A stretch of DNA of 64,000 nucleotides from Nannochloropsis oceanica (lineage: Eukaryota > Sar > Eustigmatophyceae > Eustigmatales > Monodopsidaceae): contig CP038132.1 of assembly GCA_004519485.1 (NCBI GenBank), positions 1,235,001 to 1,299,000 on the forward strand, read 5' to 3'. A program made the translations under genes and the position numbers. Shown one piece after another: positions 34,024 to 47,300 of the stretch (position 1 is the first letter of the stretch; every line of letters starts with the position of its first letter). The notes under the pieces were generated by a model, which saw nothing but the letters and a program-made list of their open reading frames with translations, did not search any database and was not told where the DNA came from.

Positions 34024-37000
34024 TTAGATGCCCGAAAAGTCGTGATGGCCCACTGCCAGCGCCGTCGTCAGGATGCCCAGCACCAAGAACGGCTGTGCGC
34101 TCGCCTATTGAGGAAGCAAAGGAGGGAAGCAGGGCAAGTCAAGAGGAGCGATTAGTACGTGCTTGACCAATCGTTTCGCGGAAAGGAGAGGGAAGGACAG
34201 AGGAAAGAATAGGAAGAGGGAGGGCTTGCTAAGGTCCATCAGCTAAAATTTGTCATCAGGAGATCTGTATACGCTTGTAAGACTATGTGTCGATTGAACA
34301 CACACCTACAACATCCTATGGACCACAATATTCCTCAAGAACAGAAAAATGGAAGGAAGGAATGAGAGGGAGGGACGGAGGGACGTACGCACCTGATACT
34401 TGACATCATATTTGATGGGGTCCTTCAAGAAGTATTTGAATTGGAAAAAGATTTGGGGTAAAATCAGGCCGAGCAGGGCGAGCGCATAGGTGGTCTCGCC
34501 GATGTAGGCCAGGTAGCCAGCCACGCCGAGCTTTTGGGGAGAGGATGAGGGGGGGGGGAAGGAAGCAGGAGAACACGAGATTTCAGTGAGCTTCGATATG
34601 TTTGGGTACGCTTCAATTTCGAGAAGTTTTCTAGAGACGAATGAGAGTGAGAAAGGGAAGGAGGAAGGGAGCGAGGAAGGGAGGGAAGGAGGGAGGGAAG
34701 GCATCCACCTGGGTGACGTCAATGGTGCCAACGCAGATCCATTTGGCAGTATCGATCCCGAATGCCACGGGGAGGGAGTTAAGGCCCATGGCCCGATCGC
34801 CCTCGATGGACTTGAAGTCGTTGACGATAGCAATGCCGAGCCCGGCCAGACTAGGGAGAGGGGAAAGAAGAGAGGGAGGGAGAGGTGGGGGAGCGGCAGC
34901 AAAGATTAGACTGGGAGATAGCTTTTGTGCGCTCTACAATGGCAACAAAAGATAGGTCAGATCAGCCCTCCCTCTCTTCCTCCCTCTCTTCTTCCCCCTC
35001 TACCTACCTGTAGAGAATGGTGAGCACCACCACCTGTGCATTGAGAGTGCCAAACATGGCTTGCCCACACCACCAGGGCAGGGAGATGTAAGAACACCCG
35101 AGCGCGTAATTGCCGATCCAGCCGCTCTGTAAGGGAGGGAGGGAGGCAGGTAGGTAGGTAGGTAGGTAGGAAGGTAGGGAAGGAGAGGAACGTGTCAGGG
35201 TAGGTGCTCATTCCACCGCGGCAGCAGAAAACAAAAAATAAGGGCAGCCTCCTTTTCCCTCCTCCCATCCTCCCTCTGTCCCTCCCTCGTCCCTCTCTTT
35301 ACCTGCTTCAACTTGAGTGGCGGCGCGCTGTAGATGTAGGAGATGAAGGAGCCCAGGGCGGAGAGACCGAGGATCGTGGGCTCGGTGTGACCGGCCCACA
35401 AATCAAGCACGCCGGCGAGGCCGAGGCCCGCCAGAAGGAGTCCCCAGATTTGCCCCTTCACTTGGCCCTGGAGGGAGGGAGGGAGGGAAAGAGGGAGGGA
35501 GGAAGGGAGGGAGGGAATGGAGGTGGGGTTGAGATTGAGTGGTGAGACTCTGTTAGGGTTGGACACAAGGGTAATACCCTCATTCTTCCCCTCTTTCTCC
35601 CGCCCTTCCTCTGTCTCTTTCTCCTCCCACACCTCGGAGATGCGCCCGGAGGGGATGGGGCGGTAAGGCTCGTTGATGGCGTCGATGTCCTTGTCGTACC
35701 AGTCGTTAATGGTTTGAGTAAAACCGGTCAGGAGGGGCCCGGCGAGAAGCTGAGGAGGGGGAGGGAGGGAGGGAGGGAGGGAGGGTTACGACGGGATTCA
35801 ACGGTCTGTAGGCCCATGAGGGTGGGCTAGAACTTGATGAGGAGAGAAGCCTCAGATACAGCATTCACATAAGCGGAGGAAAGGAAAAGCTGCTATAGAG
35901 AAACAAAGAGGATAGAGAGGGAGGGAGGGTGGAAAGGAGGGTGGAAGGGAGGGAGGGAGGGAGGGAGGGAGGGCGGGAGGGACGTACCATACATGTGACT
36001 GCCTTGGCAGCGTCCTCCAAGCCGAGGGAAAGAGGGACGGCGTCCGGATTGGCCTGGTCCAGGGGATTGGCCCAGTGGTAGTTGCCACTGGCGGCGGCTC
36101 CGCAGACCTGAAGGAGGGAGGGAGGGAGGAAAGGAGGGAGAGAGGGAGGAGGAAGAGTATTTAGGGATGGCGTCCGGGCTGGTTTGATTGAAGGGATTCG
36201 GCCACTGATTGGTTTTACTGACGGAACCATCGCAGAGCAAAGGAGGGAGGGAGGGGGGGGGGGAATACACTCATTATCTTTTTGGAGGCATGCAGGATTC
36301 TCTCTCCCTCCCTCCCTCCCTCCCTCCCTCCCTCCCTCCCTCCCTCCCTCCCTCCCTCCCTCCCTCCCTCCCTCCCTCCCTCTTGTTCCAACGTACCACG
36401 CCCCAAATGAGAGGGATCCAAGTGACAGGCTTCATGAGCTGGATGCGAATCTTGAGGAGGTCGTCCGTCTCAGCCGCACCTTTCATGCCCAGGAGTTGCC
36501 TACCAAGGAAAGGAGGAAGCAAGGAGGGAGGGAGGGAGGGCGGGAAGGAAGGACGAAGATGACGAGGTAATGTGGTCTAGCCGAGATTGGATTCTTCCTT
36601 GAATCTTACAGTGTATAGGCCACATCGGTCTCCCCTCCCCTTTACATTCCTTTCCTTCTTCATCTTCCCTTTCCTTCACCCATCCCTCTCACTCTCCCTT
36701 CCCGTCCCCCTCCCTGTGTGCCCTCATCTCCATACCTGGCAGTGTTGCTCCCCACTTCACTATTGTCCTTCTTCCCCTTGCCCTTCATGCCTAATGACGT
36801 CTCAAATGGATAGAATGACGCGGGCTTCTCCTCATTCAGGGACGGGAGGGCCATGCGCAGGAAGGAGGAGGAGCGGGTGACGGTCCGGGTCTGGATGGAA
36901 GGGAAACCGATGGGAAGGGGAGGAGGTATTTGAAATGAAGCACGCCATGCGCAGCACAGTGCAAATGATGGATGTACACAGGGCTGAGTAGAGCGAACGA

Positions 37001-37142
37001 ATGATCAGGGCTGGAAGGACGGATGTACAGGAAATCGTGTGCTGCTCGACTCCCTAGGTCCACCTACCTGAGGCAAGCTGGGAAGGAGGAAGCCCGTGAC
37101 AGCCAAAGTCGGCGCCAGGACGAGAGGCAGGGCAAATCGCAT
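34024..37142 (-). CDS. chlG: Chlorophyll synthase, 10 exons
   Basis: Ten minus-strand exons encode a UbiA-family prenyltransferase that attaches phytyl or geranylgeranyl to chlorophyllide in the thylakoid membrane. Both Asp-rich motifs are intact: NDWYDKDIDAINEP, followed by YRPIPSGRI, and DFKSIEGDRAMGLNSLP. The order is: leader MRFALPLVLAPTLAVTGF, an SSSFLRMALP segment, RIQLMKPVTWIPLIWGVV, CGAAASGNYHW, the first Asp motif, IYSAPPLKLKQ, SGWIGNYALGCSYISLPWW, the second Asp motif, YLAYIGETTYALALL, and a short last exon ASAQPFLVLGILTTA ending at 34024. The total is about 405 residues, normal for ChlG plus a presequence. The hydrophobic leader followed by a Phe-containing motif fits bipartite import into a secondary plastid. 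Introns show donor-side GGGA and acceptor-side CCCT tracts. It is divergent from the HECT ligase gene. Confidence 0.95.
36300..36381. repeat. Long (CCCT)n tract in a chlG intron
   Basis: About 20 uninterrupted CCCT units lie beside the donor of a chlG intron (GTACGTTGGAACAAG on the minus strand, then GGGA repeats). On the transcript it reads (GGGA)n, a strong G-quadruplex pattern. Confidence 0.85.
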
Positions 37143-38331
37143 GGTGACCCTGGTTTAGAAGATGCCCTATGATTGGGGATGTGAAGGGTTGGAGGGGAGG
37201 GTGCGGTTGAGGATGGCAGTGCACTCGTTGCAGTGCTCCTGCGGTCGATCCTTCCTTGTGGGGTTCGTGTCTGTTGTTCGTGGCAACATGAGGGCCACGG
37301 CAGAATCTGAGTGCTAAAGCTGCTCGGGGTGCAGGCATCGATTGCAACACATTCTAGTCCTCCTCCCCTTGGCCTAGGGCTCCGGCGTACTGCACTGGTT
37401 GCCTGACCACGGACACTCACAACAACAAGAACAACTCTCAAGATGGATACTTCGCTCACCCATCACGGCAACGAGAAAAAGAAGCAAATTACTGCGTGGG
37501 ACTCGCCGGAGCGAAGCTGAACGACGACTTCTTTTCCCCTTGTCTTCCCAAATCAACACAAACACGAGCAGCGGGAGGAGGACGTGCATGCTGTTGCTGG
37601 CTCTGTGGCGGCCTTGCATTTCATGCGTCTTGGCTCTTGACCTGGTCTTTCGGGCAAGCCCCCGGCTCGCCAACGCCACGCTTCTTTCGTCTTGGTCCCA
37701 AAGCGTCACCAGTTCCCACCCCCCGACACACCAGCGCTACAGGCACATAAATAAGCGTGGTCTTTGAAGGGAGTGCATGGCTTGGCGAGACTGAAGGCAG
37801 CATCAAGTGCTGGATGAGGAGCAGCTGCAGCATCTGCAGTCCCACCATGAACCTCTTTCCTAAAAAGGAGAGCATAACCGACTGTCATGAGCACATGTAG
37901 CCTTTTTGTGCGCGGTGTTGGCTCATCTTGGTCCATGCTGCAAGCATATAGGCGCATCTACTTTGCTGCCGCGAAACGTCCCCCACCTATGTACCGAAAT
38001 CTCCGAAACTCGAAAACATCTCATCTCCTTCCCCCCTTTCCTTGCTTTCCTCCCAACAGAAGCACACAGCGGGAAAGACATCTCTACATTACCGGCGTAT
38101 ACTGTCTTCTTCCCCAGCTTGAAGCAAACGTGAAGAGTATCACACACATGGCAGCAGCCTTGGCGGCGGGACGGCCGAGTGCATAGAGACTTGCTTGTGA
38201 CTGAATCTGTTTCCTACTGGAAGCAGTAGCAGCAGTCGCAGCAGCAGCAGCCATAGCTGCAGCATCCGCAGCATCCGCAGCAAGATCAGAAGCAACACCA
38301 ATAAGAGTTTTATTCGTTAGGCAGATCGACC
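37143..38331. other. Divergent intergenic region (chlG / HECT ligase)
   Basis: About 1.2 kb between head-to-head starts. No domain-bearing frame. An imperfect (CAG)n/(GCA)n tract lies at about 38223-38285. One or both 5' leaders and promoters must lie here; no motif is assigned. Confidence 0.45.
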
Positions 38332-41300
38332 ATGGCCACCTTTCCTGGGAACTCATGGGAGCAGGTACGATTGATGACCCCCTCCCTCCCTCCCTCCCTC
38401 CCTCCCACCCTCCTACCCTCCCTCCCACCCTCAATCCCCCCTCTTCTGGTCATGCCCTTCTCTTCCTCTCTTTTGCGATGACGACTTTAAATTCATATTC
38501 CGTCTTATCTTTTATCCTTCCCTCCATCCCTTTCACTCAATCGCCGTAGAACGACCCCCCTCCCTGCATGCGTCCCTTGCTTCAGGCGCTCAAGGCAGCC
38601 GGTGACGTGGAGCAGCAGGGGAGGGAGGGAGGGTCGGAGGGAGGGGTGGCGGGAGGGAGGGATGGAGGGAGAGAAGCGCGGGACGCGGCGCTGCGGGAGG
38701 TCTTGCGGCATTTCGGGGCGTGGGAGTTCGAGGAGAAGGTGAGGGAGGGAGGGAAGGAGGGAAGGAGGGAAGGAGGGGTAGAAACGACGCGAAATGGATC
38801 GCCTCTCCAGGCATGAGATATTTTGACTCATGCGGTCCCTCTTTTCTTGCCCCCTCAATTCTCGCTCCACTTTTCTTCTCCCTCGAGCAGGCCGACCTCC
38901 AACAACACTGGCAGCCTGTTCTTGAGATCCTGCATGACTCTCTCGCCGACACCCTAGCCTCCTGCCCGAAGCTCCTCCTCGTCCCTTCCCCCTCCTCCTC
39001 GCCCTCCTCCTCCTCCTCATTCAAGAGGAAGAAAGAAATGAGGGTACGTCCTGTCTGTTACTAGTTCCCAGCCTCAAGCATCTCCCTTCTCTCCCTCCCC
39101 CTCCTTTCCCTTGCCGAGTACAGAAGGAGGTGGATTCTGACTTCTCTCTTCCTCCCTCCCCCCCTCCCTCCCCCCCTCCCTTCTCTCGAAGGCTCGTCTG
39201 GCCGTGCTAGAGGCCGAGGTTCTGGCCATGAAAAACGGGGAGCCATTGCCGTTGCCTGCAAATTACGCGCAGGCGTTGGAAGTACGTCCTTCCCTCCCGC
39301 CCTTCCTCCCGCCTTCCTTCCCGCTCTCCCTCCCGCCCGCCCTCCCTCCCTCCCTTCCTTTTTCCCGGCACGCCTTCCTCTCTCTTTTCTCATTCTTCTT
39401 CCTGTCCTCTCTCCCTCCTTCCCGCCCTCCTTCCCTCCGTCTGTCCCTCGTCTGTCCCTCTTTCCCCACAGACTGTCTTCTAACCCCTTCCCGTCCTCCC
39501 CCCCCTCCTCCCTCCCTCCCTCCCTCCCTCCCTCCCTCCCTCCAGCACACCTCCCTCCTCCTCCGCTTCCTCGCCCTGCTCCTCCGCAACAGCATTAATG
39601 CCCACGTCTTCCCCTCGGGTCTGCTCGTCTCCGCCCTTTTGGGGGCGAGGGACGACGAGCTGGCCGCGCGTGCCATGGAGGTAGGGAGGGAGGGAGGGAG
39701 GGAGGGAGGGAGGGAGGGAAGGCGCTTGCCTAGGGATGCAGGTCCTTCGGGAAGGAAGGAGCAAGGCTCTATCGGTTCTAGCGATGGAGGGGAATGGAGG
39801 CATGGCCCATGTCGATCCCGAGAAAGACCGCCTGGTTAGCACCGGAAAGACCACAACAAAAGCGAGAGAGACGAACCGTTTCCTCCCTCCCACCCTCCCT
39901 CGTCTAGAGCCCCTTCCAGTTGCTTCTCACGCCCATGCATGCTTTTTCCTAATCACTCCCTCCCTCCCTCCCTCCCTCCCTCCCTCTCCGTCAGGTCCTT
40001 TATTTGCTTGGCCTGCCCACCCCCACCTCCCTCGAGACCCGCACCGACTTTCCCCTCTTCCTCCCCCCCTCTCTCTACGGCGGAGAGAGGCACTTGCCGC
40101 GGCGGCTGGTCGCCATGGCGGCTGGGTGGGGAGGGAAGAGCCAGGTAGGGAGGGAGGGAGGGAGGGAGGGAGAGTTGGTTGGTTTAGGAGCTTGTGCTTC
40201 TGTCTCAATGCTACGCTTCCAACCCCCTTCGCCCCTCCCTCCTTCCCTCCCTCCTTCCCTCCCACCTTTCCTCCTCTTCTTTCCACGCTCCTCAATGGAA
40301 TCCACGCAGGGTCTAAGTCTTGCGGCCTGTCTCGCTCCCTCGCCCCCCTCCCCCCTCCCTTCCTCGGGCGGCGACTTCAAAATGGAGGTCAGCCTCTCCT
40401 CCTCGTCCTCCTCCGAGCCCTCCACCCCTCCCTCTCTCGTCATCTTGGAGCGGAAAGCCGTGCATGTGGACCCACGGGACAGCAGCGTCATCTTCCTCGA
40501 GATCCTCGGAGAGGCTGTCAGGGGTGGTACGGAGGGAGGGAAAGAGGGAGGGAGGGAAGGAGGGAGGGAAGGAGGGAGGGAGGGAGGGAGAATGGCCAGG
40601 ACGCGTGGCATTGAAACGTCCTCTTTCCCTTTCCCCCTCCCTTCCCTTCTTCCCTCCCTCCTCCCCCCCCCTAGGGAGCCTCTCCTCCCTCCCCGCCACG
40701 ACCCTCTTTCCTCTCCTCCACCGCCTGCGCCTCGCCCGGGCGTTTTCCTCCCCCAATAACCGGGCTCGCGCCATTTGTGTCCGTCTGCAGGCCCTCTGCA
40801 CGCTCGTACACACCTTAGGGGGAGGGAACCACATGCCTCCCTCCTCCACGGGGGGATCGAGCCAGGTAAGATTATATTAGGAAGGATAGTATTTGTATCA
40901 ACAATGATTACAGTGTAATTATAATGATTTTGGGTGAAAAATAATGGTATTTGTCTTAACAATACGAAATGTTACTGTTGGAAGAAGGAAGGCTTGAACG
41001 AGAGAGGGAGGGAGGGCCGGTCGCGCCCTTCCTCATTTTTATTGAGTTTTACACACCCACCTACTGACGTTATTTTTCCTCCCTCCTTCCCTTCTCCCTC
41101 CCTCCCTCCCTCCCTCCCTTCCTCTTTTCTACTAGGACACCGCCCGCCTGGCCGGCCTCCTTCAGATGCAGCCGGAGCTCATCCACGAGATGGTGGAAGT
41201 GGCAAGGCAGCCTCCCACGGGCTCGGACAGAGGTACGGATGCGCTCCCTCCCTCCCTCCCTCCCTCCCTTTCCTCTCCACGTGCTTGAAGTGGGGAATGT

Positions 41301-44300
41301 CTTTCCTCTCTCCCTTCCTCCCTCTCTCCCTCCTTCCCTTCCTCCCTTCCTCCCTTCCTCCCTCTCCCCCCTCTGACCTCCGACTACACACATTCTTGTA
41401 TTCTGTGATCCTTCCCTCCCTCCCTCCCCCCCCGCCCTTCTCAATCCCTTCTCAATCCCTTCTCAATCCCTTCTCAATCCCTTCTCAATCCCTCCCACCA
41501 GTGCACCTCGAAGCCAGTCTCCTGGCTCTCAACACCTTGGCAGCCCTCGCCGGCTCTCGCATCGGCTCCCGGCACGTGAACGTCCTGGCCCAACTCGGAG
41601 TGGCCCGGGGGCAATACACCGGCCTCCTCCCCTCGCTGTTCCGCTACGGTGAGGGGGGAGGGCGGGAGGGCGGGAGGGCGGGAGGGCGGGGGCTCCCTCG
41701 CTCTTTTCTTCTTTCTTGTCTATTTGGATGCTGGCCCTAAAAATCTCTCTTTCCCTCCCTCCCTACTTTTCTTCCTGTCCCCCCTCCCCCCTCCTTTGCG
41801 CCGACACCACCGCCGAGCGCAAAGTCATCACGCCGTCCAACCACTGCAACCCCTCCCTCCTTCCTTCCCCCCGTGGATGCTCAACCCCTCCCTCCCTTCC
41901 TCCCCCTTCCCTCCCTCCCTCTCTCTTTGTCTACAGCGGAGATCTCTCTAACGACGGGCCTGGCAGCCCCTGCACCCTTTCGCCCTCTTCCCACCGGCAA
42001 GGAGGAGGGCGAGGGGGAGGGCGGGAAGGAGGGCGGGGAGCGGGACATGGATATGGACGTGGGGCTGGCGTTCGTGCGGGCGACCAAAGAGGAGGGGGGG
42101 ACGGAGGGAAGGATGGAGGAGCAGGAGGAAGGGAGGAGGGAGGCGAGAAGGGAAGAGGAATTGTTGTGGTTGGACGGCGTGATGACTTTGCTCTCGGCGG
42201 TGGTGTCAGTACAGGTAGGGAAGGAGTGAAGGAGAGAGCGAATGAAGGGAGGAAAGAAGGAAGGGAGGGAAGGAGGGAGGGAGGGAGCGAGAAGCTTAGC
42301 ATTGCTCGATTTATCCCCGAGCCACTCTCATCGGTGCTTCCCCTCCTCCCCTCCCTCTCCCCCTCCCTCCCTCTCTCCCCCCCTCCCTCAGCCCGGCGCC
42401 ACTGCCCTTGTCGAATGCGGCCTGGTCCCCGCCCTCGTCTCCATCATTCGCGCCACACCCCCTCCCCTCCCCACCGACACTGCAGGAGGAGGGGGCAGGG
42501 GGGGAGGGAGGAAGGGGAGGGTGGACGATGCCAGACGCAATTACGTGGTGGCCCAGGTGAGAAGGGAAAGAAGAGAGGGCGAGAGGGGGGAGAGATGGAG
42601 GGAAAACATGACGGACGGGAGGAAAGAACGAAATTTGATGAAGGGAAGGAAGGGAGGGAGGGACAGAGAAAGGGAGAGAATGAGCGACAGATTCTCCATA
42701 TTTCCACTCCCTTATGTTCGTATTCCCCGGTCACTCTTATTCATCCCCCGTCCCTCCCTCCCTCCCTCCCTCCCTCCCGCCCGCCCTCCCTCCCGCCCTC
42801 CCTCCTCCCCCCCCATCCCTCTCAGGCCGCCAACGTGCTGGAGACGGTGGTGGTGAACTCTCCCGTGGGCCTCCATGCCTACCGCGAGGTGCAGGCCTCT
42901 TCCGTCATCATCCACCGCCTCCACGAGGAAGTGATGCGCCTCCGCAAACCAGGTGCGGTCCACAATCCTTCCTTCCCTCTTTCCTTCCCTCTTTTCTTCC
43001 CTCTTTTCTTCCCTCCCTCTCTCCCTCCCTCCCTCCCTCCCTCCCTCCCTCCCTCCCTCCCTCCCTCCCTCCCTCCCTCCCTCCCTCCCTCTCTGCTGCG
43101 GTGCTCACTCATTCCACCTTTCCTCCATCCTTCCCTTTTCCCCTCGTTACCTCCTTCCAGTGCACAAAGACGAATCCGAACCCGTCGGCGCCGGCACCGC
43201 AGCGGAGGAGGAGGAGGAGGACGCGAAGGAGGGCGAGGCCGAGGATAGCGCCATGGCCATCGACTCTCCTTCCCCCCTACCTCCTTCTCCTCCTCCAGCA
43301 CCCCCTGCGGAGGGAGGGGAGGGAGGGACGGAAGGAGGGAGGGAAGGGGGGAGAGAGGGAGGGTCAGCAGCGTCCTCGGGAGCAGCAGTGGTTGCTCGTC
43401 CGGTGCCGCCGGTCGTGTACAAGGGACAGGTAGGAGGGAGGGAGGGAGGGAGGGGGGGAAAGAGGAAAGGAGGAAGGAAAGGAGGCGTTTTCTTGGCAAT
43501 TAGCGCCGGCGTGCGATCGACGTCATTGTAGTCGCCATCAGGTGAACGTCTCATAATTCCTCTCTCTTCCTCCCTCCCTCCCTCCCTCCCTTCCTCTCTC
43601 TTCCCCCCTCCCTCCCTCTCTCCCATCCTCCCTCGCAGGTTCTCTCCGCCGCCCCCCCCTCGGTCAAGACCCTCATCTACTCCCTCATCACCCTCCTCTC
43701 CATCGCCTTCCAGTCCGCGGGCTCGGCCCACATCCAGGTAGCCAGGAAGGAGGGAGGGAGGGAGGGAGGGAGGGAGGGAGGGAGGGAGGGAGGGAGGGAG
43801 GGAGGGAGGGAGGGAGGGAGAGTATCGGTGACGTCCCCTGCATCCTTACGCACACCTCTCTTCCCTCCATTCCCTCCGTCCCCTCCGCCCCTTCCCCCCT
43901 CCCTCCCCTTCTCCAGGGAGCCACGGAGGGCAGCACGCACCTCCGGTCCCCCTCCCTCACGCAAGCCCTCCTTGATATCCTTGTTTCCCTCCCCGCCTTG
44001 AACCCCAACGTCCTCGCCCGCGCCGCTGGCCTGGTGTCGGACATAATTGGCAGCGACCCTTCCGTTGTCAGCTACGTCCTAGGCAGTGGTTTGGCTCAGG
44101 TACGCTCGCTCTCTCCTTATTTCTCTCCTAACTTTCCTCCTAATCACTAATTACTCGCCCTTTTACGCTCGCCTTTCCTCCCCTTCCTTTCTTCCTCCCT
44201 TGTCTCTTTCTTTCCATGCTTCCCCGTACGCTTATGCCTTCTTTCCTCCTCCTATAATTACCCATATATATCTATATAATTACCCACCTATATCTATATA

Positions 44301-47300
44301 TGTACATATATATATATACACGACCCACTTCCAACGCCAGGCCCTCTTCGCCCTTTTCTCCACCTCTTTGCCTCCCTCCAGCGAGTTTGTCCGTGAGGTA
44401 CGTGCCCTCCCTCCCTCCCTCCCTTCCTCCCTCCCTCCCTACTTTCTCCCTCCTCTCATCCTTCCCTCTGACCCCTACGGCCGCCTGAGCTCTTCCTTGT
44501 GTTCTTCCTCCCCTCAACCCCTCCCTCCCTCTCTCCGTCCGTCCGTCCGTCCCTCCCTCCCTCCAGGTGCCCACCGTGCTCGGCTCCCTCACCATCACCA
44601 ACAGCGGCCTCGCCTCCCTCCTTGCCGCCAACCCCTTCCCCTCCCTCTTCTCCGCCCTCACCAGCCCCCTCCACGTCCTCCCCTACTCCCGCGCCGTGCT
44701 CCCTCCCTCCACTCCCGAGCTCATCGGCCAGCGATTGGAAGATTTGCTGCAGACACACGCGGCTGAAGGTACGTCCCTCCTTCCCTCCTCCCCTCCTTCC
44801 CTTCTTTCCTGCCTCCCTTTCTCCCTCCCTGCATCCCTCCATTCATTGAGGGAGGTACATTCTTTTCTCCTTTCCTTCCCCCCTCACCTACCCTCCCTCC
44901 TTCTTTCCCTCCCTCCCTCATCAACCCTCCCTTAGGGCCCAGCGGTTCCGACACGCCGGGGCAACGTCTGCGAGACGCCACCCTCAACGCCGCCCTCTCC
45001 ATTCTGTCCTCCCTTATCACCCCCTCCCTTCCTTCCCGCCGTTTTTCACCAGAGGAGGGAGGGCAGGAAGAAGGGGAGGAGGAAGGGACGCGGGCACGGT
45101 ATGCCTACCTCCAGTACATCGGGAATATGGCGCACATGCTCGCGAGGTAAAGGGAGGGACGCGAGGAGGAGGGAGGGAGGGAGGGCAAGCATCACGCCTG
45201 AAGAAACAGAAGTCATTCAGCCTGACCCCCTTCCCTCCCTCCCTCCCTCCCTCCCTCCCTCCCTCTCTCCCTAGTGGCGTCCTGGCCAAGAGCGACCACT
45301 GCGCCCGTTTCCTGGAGAGGGACGGGATGACGATCCTCGCCTCCCACTACTTCCGGGTATTGCCGCTGACGGGGACGGCGCTTTTTGCCCACTTCTCGTG
45401 TGGCTCGAACCCGACCTTGATCCAGGTGAGGGGGGAAAAATAGAGGGAAGGAGGGAAATAAGGAGGGAGAAGGGAGGGAAATTTGAATGTTTTGGTATAG
45501 AATTAAAACGGTAGTCCGCACTTATTCGTGTGCCGTTCCCNNNNNNNNNNNNNNNNNNNNNNNNNNNNNNNNNNNNNNNNNNNNNNNNNNNNNNNNNNNN
45601 NNNNNNNNNNNNNNNNNNNNNNNNNNNNNNNNNNNNNNNNTTGCCACTGTGGAGGTGCCCGGGCTCATCCTGGGGCCTAGGCGCCTGCAACGGTTATGCG
45701 GGGTGTTTTTGGAAGAGACATGCAGCGACACCACGTGCTACCGCGTGAACAAGATAGCAGGGGCTCTCTCCAGGGTGCCGGCGAACAGGATGCATTTGCT
45801 TCAGGTGCGCCCCATTCCCTCCCCCCCTTTTTCTCTACCTTTCCCCCCCCCGTCCTCCTTGCCTTTGCACCAGTCTCTCTCTGAGCTCCCCCCCCTCACA
45901 CCTTCCCCTCTCTTGCCCTCCCTCCCTCCTTCCTTTTCCCCTCAGGAGCTGCTGTCGGTGGCTGGCGGGTTAGGTGCCACTGCTCTCGATGAGCTCGGAT
46001 CCCTCCATCACGCCCTGTCTGGTCTGCTCGACGTCCATGACCCGGAGGATGGCGAGGACGAGGGCAAGGAGAAGGAGGAGAAGACGAAGACGAGAACGGA
46101 GAAGCGGAAGAGGAGCATTCCTGCGTCGGTGGTGACCTTGTCGGCCAAGAGCAGTGAAATCAAACTACTCCGGGTGCTGCAGACGATCATGGCCTTGGCC
46201 GAGAAGGGGGTCCCGAGGAAGGAGAAAGAGGAGGGGGAGGAGGATGAGGACGAGGAAGAGGAAGAGCAGGACGCCCCTATGGCTGATTCAGCACGAGGAG
46301 TAGGAGTAGCAGAGTCCAAACCTGAAGCTACTCCTCCTGCTGTTGCGAACAGTCCCATTTCCTCCCTCCAGCCCTCGTCCTCGTCCTCAGCTGTAGGGAG
46401 CGAGCATTTACTGCGTCAGATAAATCTGGCGTCTCTGTGGGACGCCCTGAGTAAGTGTTTGTCCGTCATTGCGGTGCTGGAGGGGCTGTCGGATGGGGCG
46501 AGCAGCAGCAGCAGCAGCAGCAGCAAGAGCGGCAGCAGTAACAGCAGTGTAAGTGGCGATGACGGTATGGTTGTAGATAATAGGGCCGACCGAAGCGACA
46601 ATGCGGCGGCCATGGCGGGGGAGGAGGCGGGAGGAGGGAGGGAGGGAGGAAAGGCCAGCTTGACGGCATCGAGTTCGATGGCGGGCCTGCTGGCGCGACT
46701 GCTGCCTGTGATTGAAGCCTTTTTCTTGTGCAACGCCCGGGAGGTGATATGGGCCTTCAAGAGAAAGCAGAAGGAGGAGGCGCGGGCGGAGATGCTTTCA
46801 CCGCGGGAGAGGGAGAGGGAACGGGTGAGAGAAAGGGAGAGGGCGGCCAGACAGAGGCAGAGGGAAGCACGCGCGGCCGCTGCGACGGCGGCTGCTGGCA
46901 GGGGGATTAGTGGAGGAGGAGGAGGAGGAGCAGTGGAGAGTAAGGAGGTGGGTGGTGAAGCGTCGATACCCCTTCCTCCTCCGCTTTCAGCAGCAGCAGC
47001 AGCGGCGGCTGCCAAGGAAAAGGAGGAGAAGGAGAAGGAGGGGAAGGAGAAAGAGAAGGAGGCGGACTTGCAGCGGGTCAAGGCATTTGTGCAACAGCAC
47101 TGGTAAGGAAACGAGGGAGGGAGGGAGGGAGGGAGGGAGGGAGGGAGGGAGGGAGAAAGGAAGATATGGGGGCTCTCCAAAAGTCACTTTTCCCTTTAGA
47201 TGCACTCACCAGACCCCTCCTCTCTTTCAACCCTCCTCCCTGCTCCCCCTCCTCCTCCCAGCGTCCTCCTCAACGCCCTCGTCCGGCAAAATCCGTCTCT

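Noticed and set aside
37399-37767. 122-codon frame between chlG and the HECT ligase
   Set aside because: No domain, overlapping equally long antisense frames, and its position suggests promoter or leader DNA.
41716-43248. A 510-codon open frame rich in SLPPSLPP and GREGGREG
   Set aside because: It is a read-through of HECT-ligase exons and the CCCT/GGGA introns between them; real exons with splice sites lie inside it in changing frames.
45487-45640. Frame crossing the N gap
   Set aside because: The part through the gap is undetermined; only the exons after the gap are supported.
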